A stretch of 64,000 nt of DNA from Gp6-AA40 sp963723495 (GTDB taxonomy: Bacteria > Acidobacteriota > Vicinamibacteria > Vicinamibacterales > UBA2999), in assembly GCA_963723495.1 (NCBI GenBank), contig CAVRQR010000010.1, positions 248,001-312,000 of the forward strand, in the 5' to 3' direction. The notes beneath the pieces were generated by a model. That model made no database searches, was not told where the DNA came from, and was given only the letters and a program-made list of their open reading frames with translations. The position numbers were made by a program, and so were the translations under genes. This document shows, piece after piece, positions 1 through 8,587 of this stretch; position 1 is the stretch's first letter; every line of letters starts with the position of its first letter.

Positions 1-934
1 GCTTTGTCCGTCCAACGACACGGAACACGCGCGTAGCGCGAAGCCGCTCGGGACTCGGACCTCCCGGGATTCCACCGATGTCACGGCGCAACTGAATGAG
101 CGCCCATACGCTGGCCGCTCCGATCAGCTGCGCCGATTGCGGAACGACTCCGACGACAGTGAACGGCATCCCATCGAGCCGAATCTGTTGCCCGATCACC
201 GCGGCGTCGCCGCCAAACCGGTTTCGCCAGAAGCCTTCGCTCAGGACTACGGCACTGATCTCCTGTGTGTCGTCGGACGGAAGAAATGTTCGACCCGCAA
301 TCGGCCTGACTCCGAGGACGTCGAACACGCCGCTCGTGACCCACTGCCGGGGAACTCCTTCCGCCGCCCCGTTCGCGCCGGCCATCACCATGCTGCCCAC
401 GCCAGGTATGTAACCGGCCAGCTTCTCGAACGTCCGACTCCGATCGTTCCAATCGAGCATGTTGAGCGGCGAGACCGGACCGCGAAGCACCGTCTCGCTT
501 CGTTCCCAGGCGATCGCGAGCCGCTCGGGCTCAGGCAACGGCAAGGGGCGCAACAACGCCGCGTCGACGAGCGAGAAGATCGCACCGTTTGCGCCGATGC
601 CCAATGCGAGCGTGATCGCGGCGACGAACGTGAATCCCGGTGACGATTTCAGCTGCCGGACCGCGAATCGCAGGTCGTCTCGCAACTCTTCGAGCCACTG
701 TGTCAGTCGCATCTCTCGATCTCGCTTTCTGCCAAGGTCCACACATGTACGCTTGAGCCGACCGACGTCTCCCAGTCGCGCCAGCACCATCTCACGGGCG
801 ATCCGCGGGTCCATGCCCCTTGCTCGACCAGCTCGCGGGTGCGCATCTCGATATGGAAGGTGAGCTCTTCGTCCACCTCTCTGGTGTCGACATCGAGCAC
901 GCGCAGCAGCCACGATCGCAAGAGAACGTTTCAT
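1..934 (-). pseudogene. ADOP-type ABC transporter permease 1, 5' part, frameshifted, cut by window edge
   Basis: This is the N-terminal part of a MacB/FtsX-like permease of the acidobacterial duplicated orphan permease type, an inner-membrane protein with a periplasmic domain and no ATPase encoded beside it. Reading from the ATG at 934, the pieces give the N-terminal module of this family (VDEELTFHIEMRTRELVE), the linker with the TCVD-like stretch, then the first membrane helix with TLALGIGAN and the start of the MacB-like periplasmic domain (DDTQEISAVVLSEGFWRNRF). The frame changes just after the fifth codon and again near 740-850. The gene runs off the left end. It is the third of a tandem set downstream of the PadR regulator. 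Frameshifts may be sequence error or real decay. Confidence 0.75.
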
Positions 935-1074
935 CAATCCTTCGTGATTGTCGATTGGCGATTGACGATCTATTGATGATTTGCTTCACAATGCCTGCCG
1001 AATCGCGCATAGATCAACAATAGAAATCAAGATCCCAACGAATCAAAGATCACTAATCACAAATCACAAAGTCT
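935..1074. repeat. Word-repeat hairpin, GATTG/CAATC class, junction 1
   Basis: The space between two ADOP genes is filled by short degenerate words on the GATTG theme in the left half (GATTGTCGATTGGCGATTG at 947-965) and by the complementary words (AATCACAAATCAC) in the right half. The halves can pair into one long imperfect stem. The element starts directly at the start codon of permease 1 and ends directly at the stop codon of permease 2. Its composition is clearly more AT-rich than the flanking genes. Confidence 0.7.
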
Positions 1075-3761
1075 CTATTCATTTCTGAAAGCCTCAACCG
1101 GATCCACGCGCACCGCTCGCAGCGCGGGCACGGCACACGCCACCATCGCCGTCAGCACCAGCACCAGACCCGACTGACGCGAACGTCACCGGATCGCGCG
1201 GCTGGACGCCGAAGAGAAATGACGCCACCGACTGCGCAAACGCGAAGGCCAGCATCAGCCCGATGACGACACCCAATCCGATGACGCGTGCCGCGTTCCC
1301 CAGCACGAGCACGAGCACGTTCATGGCGCCAGCGCCCAAGTGCGATGCGGACGCCGAATTCGCGCGTGCGCTGCTGAACCGAGTACACCAGCACGCCAAA
1401 CACGCCGACCATCGCGAGCACCAGCGCCAGGAGCGCAAACGTCCCTATGAGCACGGCGCGAAATCGCGGCCTGGCGGTGGCCTATTTGCCGATTGCCGAC
1501 AGCGTCCGGATCAGCGTCGCGGGCCGATCCCTGTCGACACGCGCCAGCGCAGTTCGAACGCCCGATGTAAGAGCTTCTGCTCGCCCGGCGGTCGGCTGAA
1601 CGACCAGCGTTGCGCTCCACCACGGGTTTTGCGCGATCGGTACATAAACGTGCGGCTGCGGTTCCGGCTCGTCGGGCCTTTCTTTCACCTGGCCGACCAC
1701 TCCAACGATCTCCCGTGATATCGCGCGCGGCGGCACCACCATGGCGTTGATCGAGATACGCGTCCCTAACACTGGGCGGCCACGCAGGAAGCGACGCACG
1801 AACTCCTCGTCCACGAGGCAGACCTCGGGACTATTCGCCGTATCACTTTCAGACAAGCCACGACCGTGCAGGACCGGAATTCCGAGCAGACCAAAATACG
1901 ACGGGCTGACGATCTGATAGCCGGCCAGGTCTCGATCGGCTGGCGGCCGCGGCGGGTCGCCGTCGATCTGAAAAGCCTGCCCGTACCACAAGCCCCCGAA
2001 CGGCAGCGCGCTCCCCCAAGCAACCGCACGCACTCCGGGAACCTGTTCAACCTCGCGCTGGTAGGCCTGGTATTTCCGTGCACATCGATCCGGGGTCGCT
2101 GCCGCCCGGTCCAGGCCCGCCGGCGCCGACCATCAGGGTGAGCAGATCGTCTGCGCGAGAGCCCGAGTCGACACCATCGAGCGCCAGCAGCGAGCGCAGC
2201 AGCAAACCCGCTCCACACAAGAGGAACACCGCAATGGCAACCTGACTGACGGCGAGCGCCCGTCGAAAGCGGTCGCTGGCACCCGTTACAGAGCGCCCGT
2301 CGTTCGTCATCGCCTGCACCGGCGGCATCCGCGCTATTTGCCACGCCGGCGACAGACCGTAGAGAACGGCAACCACGAGCGCGGCGAGCAGCGCAGAACG
2401 TCACCACCCGCCCGTCGAAGCCGATCGTGACCGTTTGCGGGATCAGCCCTGCCGGAATGAGTGACGGCGCGGCCCTCAGAATCGCTGCACCGAAGGCGGC
2501 GCCCAGAAGACCGCCCAGGATGGCGAGAACCAGGCTTTCAGTCAGGACCTGGCGAACGATCCGTCGCCGTCCGGCGCCGAGTGCCGAGCGAATCGCAAAC
2601 TCGCGCGAACGGGCCGAGGCACGCGCGAGCAGGAGATTGGCGACGTTGGCGCAGCACATGAGGAGCACGAGGCCAACGACTCCGAGAAGCAGGATCGCCG
2701 TAAGCCGCAGCTCACTGCGGACGACTCGGTCGCGCAACGGGCTGGCCGTGGCGACGTGTCCTTTATTCGAGCCCGGCATCTCCTGCGCGAGCGCGGCAGC
2801 GACCGCCCCTATGTCGGCGCGTGCCGCGTCCAGAGTCACGCCCGGCTTCAGTCGTCCGATCACCTGCAGGTAATGTGGATAGCGTTGAGCAGGGGTGCGA
2901 TCCTGAGGTGGGTTCAGTAGCGTCCACATCATGCTCGGGCCTTCGCTTGTCGTGCCGGGAAGCTCGAACTGAAAGTCCGCAGGCACGATGCCGATGACGG
3001 TGAACGTTTGTCCACCGAATCGAGTGGCACGACCAACGAGCGTCGGATCGGCGCCGAATCGACGGCGCCAGAACCCCTCACTCAATACCACCACATCAGG
3101 CGCGGGACCCTCGTCGTCGTCCCGAAAGGTGCGACCGGCAATCGGCGTCACACCCAATACGTCGAAGAAGCGTGCGGTGACTGCCTGTGCGGGAATTGGT
3201 TCCGCCACACCGTCATCCCCGACGATGGAGCCTCCGCCCCTGACAACGGCGGCAATTGCCGCGAAGGTGTGCGTGCGCTCCGTCCAATCGACGAAATCGA
3301 CCGGGTTGACTGCGCCGCCAGGTTGACCCTGCCAGAGCTCGGAAAGCGAGACGAGCCGCTCCGGCTCAGGAAATGGCAGGGGGCGTACCAGCGTTGCATC
3401 GGCCAGCGCGAACATCGCGCTGTTGGCGCCGATCCCGAGCGCGAGCGTAAGGACGGCGACCAACGTGAACCCCGGCGATGCTTTCAACTGCCGGATCGCG
3501 AACCGCACGTCGTCTCTGGAATTCTTCGAACCACCGTGTCAGTCGCATTTCTCGATCTCGCTTTCTGCCAAGATCAACGCACGTGCGTTTGAGTCGCGTG
3601 GCATCTCCGAGTCGCGCCAGCACCATCTCGCGCGCGATCCGCGGGTCCAGCCCCTTCTCGACCAGCTCACGCGTCCGCATCTCGATGTGGAAGGCGATCT
3701 CTTCGTCCACCTCTTGGATCGATCTCGACGCGCCAGAGCCACGATCGAGGGAATGTTTCAT
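1075..3761 (-). pseudogene. ADOP-type ABC transporter permease 2, frameshifted
   Basis: A full-length MacB/FtsX-like permease can be pieced together from several frames. From the ATG at 3761 it has the N-terminal module (EVDEEIAFHIEMRTRELVEK), the first membrane helix (FTLVAVLTLALGIGANSAMF), a MacB-like periplasmic domain, and three C-terminal membrane segments, the first carrying VGLVLLMCCANVANLLLARA. The other domains follow in the right order and the protein ends with VEAFRNE and a TAG stop at 1075-1077. About seven frame changes lie near 3480, 2400, 2080, 1750, 1480, 1330 and 1180. The family is usually about 800-900 residues, which fits the span. It lies between two sister copies and ends flush with a word-repeat hairpin on each side. 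Whether it is a real pseudogene or poor sequence cannot be told from here. Confidence 0.75.
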
Positions 3762-3865
3762 CTCAATTTGTGATCTTTGATAGTGATCTCGGCTGTCGAA
3801 CCACGACTGAATCACGATCCGCCTCAAGGATAAACAACGAATCAAGATCACAATCACAAATCAGT
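3762..3865. repeat. Word-repeat hairpin, GATTG/CAATC class, junction 2
   Basis: The junction between permeases 2 and 3 carries the same kind of words as the junction at 935-1074: TTTGTGATCTTTGATAGTGATC in shortened forms on the left and ATCAAGATCACAATCACAAATC words on the right, which are mutually complementary. It reaches from the start codon of one gene to the stop codon of the next with no spare sequence. Confidence 0.65.
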
Positions 3866-6572
3866 CTATTCACTCCGGAAAGCCTCGACCGGATCCACGC
3901 GCACCGCGCGCAGTGCCGGCGCAGCGGCCGCGGCGACAGCGGCTACCGCGAGCACGGCTGCGACCGACGCGAACGTCATCGGATCGAGAGGCTGCACACC
4001 GAACAGGAACATCGAGATGACCTGCCCAAGACCCGCAGCCGCGACAAGGCCGACGACCGTGCCAAGTGCGATGACGCGAGCCGCGCTGCCGAGGACGAGT
4101 CGCAGGACATTCGTGGCAGTGGCCCCGAGGGCGATGCGAACGCCGAACTCGCGCATGCGCTGCTCGACGGAATAGGTGAGAACGCCAAAGATTCCCACCA
4201 GCGCGAGCGTCAACGCGAGCGCCGCGAATGTCGCGACGATGGCCGCCCGGAATCGATGCGGCGCCGTCGTCGGGTTCGCCAGATCGGTCAGCGTTCTCTC
4301 TCGCCGCACCGGCACGTTCCGATCGACGCGCGCCACCACCTCACGGATTGGTGCGAGAAGCGCCATGACGGGTCCGTCCGAAGACTCGAACGACAAGGAA
4401 CGTGTCGCGTCCACGGATACTGCGCGAGCGGCACGTACACCTGCCGGCGCATTCCGCGATCGCTCATGCCGCCCCTTGACTTGGCGTGCAACGCCGACGA
4501 TCTCCCACATCGCCGGCACGTTCGGTCCCGGGAAGAGGGGCTCGATATTGACCCGAACGCCAATCGGATCTCTGCCGGCCAGATGGCGGCGCGCGAAGGC
4601 TTCGCTGACGATGCATCACCGGCAGTGCTGTCGCGCGTATCACGCTCAGTGAAGGAGCGCCCCGTGACGATGGGGAGATCCAGCGTCGTGAAATATCCTG
4701 GGTTCGCCGCCTGGAAATCAGTGAACGGACGGTTGTCCCGCGCGACTGGCGGATCGCCGACGATCTCGAATCGCTGCGGCGGGAGCTCGCTGTCGCCATA
4801 CGGCAAGCCGGTCGTCCAGCCGATCTTCATCACGCCAGGGAGTGCACCGACCTGTTGCGCCGTGTCGTCGTAGAACTGCATCAGCGACTGCAACGTGGGA
4901 TAGCGAGTTCCGGCACTTGGCGGCGGCATGCTGAAATCGAGCGTCAGCACGCTATCGCCGTCGGCGCGGTACCCCGGGTCGTGAGTTTCCGAGGACGAGC
5001 AGCGTCCGCAGCAGCAACCCGGCGCCGCACAGCAGACAGGACCGCCGCCGCGACCTCACCTGCAACGACCAGACTCCGGAACCGGCCTCCCTTTCGCGTG
5101 GCCGATCGGCTGTCGGACGCGATCGCCTGCACCAGCGAGGTTCTCGTGGCTCTGCCACGCCGGCACCACACCGAACAGCACGCCGGCAACGACGCTGGCT
5201 GCGGCGCAGAACGCCATGACACGGCTATCGAAGACGAGGTTCACGGCCGCCGGCAGGAGCCCGGCAGGGATCATCGCGAGCGCCAGCCTTCAGAATCGCC
5301 ACCCCGAGAGCGAGGCCGAGCAGACCACCCACCGTCGCCAGCACGAGGCTTTCGGTCAGCAGCTGCGCGATGATGCGGGACTTCCCTGCGCCGAGCGCCG
5401 ACCGCACGGCCAGCTCGCGCGATCGGACGCTGCCGCGCGCCAGCAGCAGGTTGGCGACGTTGGCGCAGCACAGAAGCAGCACGAAGCCGACGACGCCAAA
5501 GAGGAACAGCGATGTCAGCTGCAGCTCGGGGCCCATGACGCCTGCCCGCAACGGCTCGACGGTGATGCTGCCAGCCCTTGTGAGTCTCGGGATAGTCGCG
5601 CGCGAGCCGCTCGCCGAACGCGGCGAGATCGGCCCGCGCGGCCTCCAGCGTGACACCCGGCTTCAGGCGCCCTACGACTTGAAGGGAGCGTGCCCCGCGA
5701 GCAGCAGGCACCCCGCGCAAGGCCTCCGGGACTCCCCAAACGACCAGATGCGCGCCGGCCGCTGGAGCTGCACGTCGTCCGGCACGACCCCGATGACCGT
5801 GAATGGCTGGCCGTTCAGACGAACATCTCGACCAATGAGCGATGGATCGGCGCCGAATCGCGTGCGCCACAGGCCTTCGCTCATCACGACGACCGCCGCC
5901 GCGGCGCGTTCGGCTTCGGCGCGGCCGGAACGTCCGGCCCGCGATCGGCTGGACGCCGAGCGCGTCGAAGAAACGCGCGGTCACGAACTGTCGATCGACG
6001 CTCTGCAGCGAGCCGTCCGGCGCTTCGAGCAACGGACCACCGCCGATGCCCATGCTGATCCCGCCGAGCGTTTCGAAGGTCCGATTCTGCTCGTCGAGAT
6101 CCCGAAGCGTGACTGGCGACATTGGCACGCGCGGGAAGGTCGGTGCGCGCTCCCACACCATGACCAGCCGATCCGCGTCCGGGTATGGAAGCGGGCGGAT
6201 CAACGTTGCGTCGGCGAGCGCGAACATGGCGCTGTTCGCCCCAATGCCGAGCGCAAGCGTGATGGCCGCAACGGCTGTGAATGCCGGCGACGATTTCAGT
6301 TGCCGCAATGCGAACCTGACGTCCTGCCGGCGCTCGTCGAACCATTGCGTGAATCGCATCTCACGATCTCTCTTTCTGCCCAGGTCCACACAGGTGCGTT
6401 TGAGTCGTCCCGCATCGCCGAGTCGCGCGAGCACCATCTCGCGCGCGATCCGTGGGTCCAGCCCCTTCTCCACCAGCTCGCGCGTTCGCATCTCGACATG
6501 GAAGGCGATCTCTTCGTCGACTTCCTGATGGAGCGGGACGCGCCACAGCCACGAACGCAGCGAACGTCTCAT
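3866..6572 (-). pseudogene. ADOP-type ABC transporter permease 3, frameshifted
   Basis: The first gene after the PadR regulator is another MacB/FtsX-like permease. The ATG at 6572 overlaps the PadR stop in an ATGA junction. The first 190 or so codons are clean: N-terminal module (EVDEEIAFHVEMRTRELVEK), then AAITLALGIGANSAMFALAD in the first membrane helix. After that the frame changes near 5940, 5690, 5570, 5280, 5050, 4960 and 4600, and the last part regains the FtsX helices and ends VEAFRSE at 3866. Conserved landmarks such as VVGFVLLLCCANVANLLLAR are all present once frames are joined. Such proteins are thought to act as macrolide/lipid-type export permeases, but substrates are not known. 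The indel density is several times that of the housekeeping genes in this window. Confidence 0.75.
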
Positions 6573-6904
6573 TGCGCGAGGAGAATCTTGGAAACGCCCG
6601 CGGCAAACTGACGCCAGGCGGCGGTTTCGGCATTGAGCTGCGCGCGCCCCTCGCGCGTCAGCCGATAGAGCTTGGCCCGCCGGCCAAGCTCGGACTCACC
6701 CCACTCGGCTTCGAGCCACCCCCGTCGCTCCATTCGGTACAGCGCCGGATACAGAGACCCTTCCTCGACAATGACCGACTCGTCGGAGGCGTCCTCGATG
6801 AATTTCGCGATGGCATAGCCATGGCGGGGACCCGCGGTCAGGGTCTTCAGGATCAGGGCGTCCAGCGTTCCATGGAGCAGCGCGTTCGGTGTCTTGAAAG
6901 GCAT
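6569..6904 (-). CDS. PadR-family transcriptional regulator
   Basis: This 111-residue protein is a winged-helix repressor of the PadR family, DNA-binding and cytoplasmic. The N-terminal part (LHGTLDALILKTLTAGPRHG, residues about 9-28) and the wing region (EEGSLYPALYRMERRGWLEA, about 48-67) are typical, followed by RRAKLYRLTREGRAQL. It is the first gene of the unit: its stop overlaps the start of ADOP permease 3, so it probably controls the three tandem permeases and itself. An 11-bp perfect inverted repeat sits just upstream of its start codon. The small-subfamily length (about 110 residues, short C-terminal helix) is usual for PadR proteins paired with these permeases. Confidence 0.9.
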   Translation of the reverse strand: MPFKTPNALLHGTLDALILKTLTAGPRHGYAIAKFIEDASDESVIVEEGSLYPALYRMERRGWLEAEWGESELGRRAKLYRLTREGRAQLNAETAAWRQFAAGVSKILLAQ

Positions 6905-6915
6905 GGGCCTCCGCC

Positions 6916-6948
6916 AGGCTATTACCCAGACTCTCTTGGTAATAGCCT
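6916..6948. promoter_or_regulatory. Probable PadR operator, 11-bp perfect inverted repeat
   Basis: AGGCTATTACC (6916-6926) and GGTAATAGCCT (6938-6948) are exact reverse complements separated by 11 bases. The site starts 12 bases upstream of the PadR start codon, where it would cover the promoter or leader. PadR proteins commonly bind such palindromes in their own promoters, so this is the natural candidate for autoregulation and for control of the permease unit. The assignment as operator is an inference; the symmetry is seen directly. Confidence 0.65.
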
Positions 6949-6988
6949 CTTTGACGGAGACGGACGGCTGGAGGTTTACTGGAAGCGT

Positions 6989-8093
6989 TCAGCGTCTAGC
7001 TGCGTACGTCTTGCTGAACCCATTCCTCGCATTGGTGACGGTGAAGGACCCGTCCTCTTTGGCGGCGACTTTGATCCAATGCGCCGGGCCATTGTGCGCC
7101 GGTGGCGGGGTGGCGCCCGGGCCTGGGGCCGGCGGCGACAGCGGCCGCAATGGGCATTGCGGCCGGCTGTTCGTCCACTCCATTGGCAATGAACAGCCCA
7201 GGCACCGTGTATTCCTGGCCGCTCAGCAGCGAGAAGTGGATTTGCCAGAGATCCTCCAGGCCCGGCGAGGAGAACAACACGTTCATCGCGTCGGGCTGCC
7301 CGCCCTTTCGCGTCCCGTTGTTCATGATCCCCACGCGCGGCGCGACGGCATGCACCAGCACGGGCGCGTTCGACACCGGCTGACCGTGATGCGTCACGAT
7401 GAAGAGATCGACGGTCCCGAGCCGATTGTTCGGGCACACCAGGTTGTATTCCTTGTTCCAGGTGAGGTCGCCGAGGTGGACCGTCTTGAACCGGCCGAAC
7501 GTGAAATGCGTGCCCACTGACTGAGCGTTCTCGGATGGATCGTCGTCCTTGGGTTTGTGTGTGCCGCAGTAAGGATTCGATTGACCGGCGCCCGGCAACG
7601 CACTTGTAATGCCCTGTCCCGCCGAAGCAACGACGCGGACGTCGAGTCCTTTCATCGCAATCCGGTCACCCGGCTTGACCACCGTATGTCTGGACTTCGC
7701 GTACAACGTCGGATAGACCTTCTCGAGAAACGCATCCGTTGCCGGGTTCGGCTGCACGTTGGGACCGTGATCGATGAATTCGCCGATGGGGATCCGTCCG
7801 GCGACGTTCTCCATCGCACCAAAGTGATCGCCGTGGTAGTGGGTCGTGATCAGGCGATCGAGCCGGGTCAGCCCGGCATCCTTGACGGCAGCCATGATGC
7901 GGTCGCCGTCACGAGGCGCCGCGGCTCCGCCATTACCGGTATCGATCAGCAGCGATTCCCCTGAGGGAGCGACAAACAGCGTCGCGTTCCCCCCTTCGAC
8001 GTCGATGAGGTAGATGTCCAGCGTCGTCCGGGTCTGGGCCGAAAGGACGACGGCACCGAGCGAAGCGATGAGCAAGGCAATCAATCGACGCAT
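6989..8093 (-). CDS. Exported metallo-beta-lactamase-fold hydrolase (frameshift near the C-terminus)
   Basis: The protein starts with a signal peptide (residues 1-19, ending SAQ) and continues with a metallo-beta-lactamase fold: IDTGNGG at about 50-56, the metal motif HYHGDH at 85-90, and later HHGQPVSNAP at about 235. This arrangement is of the ComEC/Rec2-like extracellular branch; the substrate is unknown. A frame change near 7,130, in a run of C and G, moves the end of the protein into another frame that gives a sensible tail (HWIKVAAKEDGSFTVTNARN) and a stop at 6989. Total length is about 367 residues. It lies alone between the PadR gene and a divergent small gene. It ends about 40 bases from the PadR operator. 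Confidence 0.8.
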
Positions 8094-8107
8094 GGCGACC
8101 CTCGCAT

Positions 8108-8130
8108 CGTAGTGTCCAGCTTCAGTCGGA
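8108..8130. repeat. 23-bp dispersed repeat, copy 1
   Basis: The 23 bases starting CGTAGTGTCCAGCTTCAG match 21 of 23 bases at 30955-30977. Both copies lie 5-15 bases upstream of a minus-strand start codon. The core CCAGCTTCAG(T/C)CGG has weak internal symmetry (CCAGCTT/AGCCGG in the complementary reading). Role unknown. Confidence 0.5.
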
Positions 8131-8231
8131 TGAGCCAGAGCCGCCTTAGGCTAGCCGAGGGACGGCCGTCCCGGCAACTTGCCGGCTTCCCCACGCTGCG
8201 ATACATTCCTTTCGGCCCAGAGGAGGGCTCT

Positions 8232-8480
8232 ATGGCTAAGCCGGGACGAAACGAGCCGTGCCCATGTGGCAGCGGCAAGAAATACAAGAACTGTCACGAA
8301 TCGAAAACGGCTAACGCCCGGACCTCTCAGATATTGATGGTCGTGGTTGGTGCCGCCATGCTTGCGGCCATTGCCGCCGGCGTGGCCTCATTTACCGGCG
8401 AGCGTAGCCGCAGCGGAACACGCGTGTGGAGCGCCGAACACGGGCACTATCACGATGCGAACGGCGTCCAGGTGCCTTGA
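8232..8480 (+). CDS. Small SEC-C motif protein with one membrane segment
   Basis: This 82-residue protein begins MAKPGRNEPCPCGSGKKYKN, a SEC-C zinc-binding motif of the type found at the end of SecA (cysteines in CPCGSGKKYKNC plus the following His). It continues with a hydrophobic segment (ILMVVVGAAMLAAIAAGVA, about residues 35-53) and a short polar tail ending VQVP. The start at 8232 is chosen because AGGAGGG lies directly upstream at 8220-8226 and the zinc motif begins immediately. It may be a membrane-anchored SEC-C peptide; function is unknown. The gene stands alone, divergent from the hydrolase on its left. Confidence 0.75.
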   Translation: MAKPGRNEPCPCGSGKKYKNCHESKTANARTSQILMVVVGAAMLAAIAAGVASFTGERSRSGTRVWSAEHGHYHDANGVQVP

Positions 8481-8484
8481 CGAT

Positions 8485-8499
8485 CCTGTGAACCACAGG
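8485..8499. terminator. Short hairpin after the SEC-C gene
   Basis: CCTGTG-AAC-CACAGG forms a perfect 6-bp stem with a 3-base loop, four bases after the stop codon at 8480. No T-run follows, so it is at best a weak or Rho-assisted end. The remaining bases to 8587 hold only the ribosome binding site of the next gene (GGGGGAGG at about 8572-8579). Confidence 0.35.
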
Positions 8500-8587
8500 C
8501 CTGAGCGGACGTAATACTCCCAGCCGACGAACCAAATCGCTTCACGCCCCGTCCAACACTGTCGAATCGAAGGGGGAGGCTGCCTGG

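Noticed and set aside
3770..4873. Plus-strand open frame of 367 codons opposite ADOP permease 3
   Set aside because: The product is Arg/His-rich without any domain and is antisense to recognisable permease sequence.
5370..6611. Plus-strand open frame of 413 codons opposite ADOP permease 3 and its N-terminal module
   Set aside because: It is the complement of clear permease coding sequence and has no sensible composition or motif.
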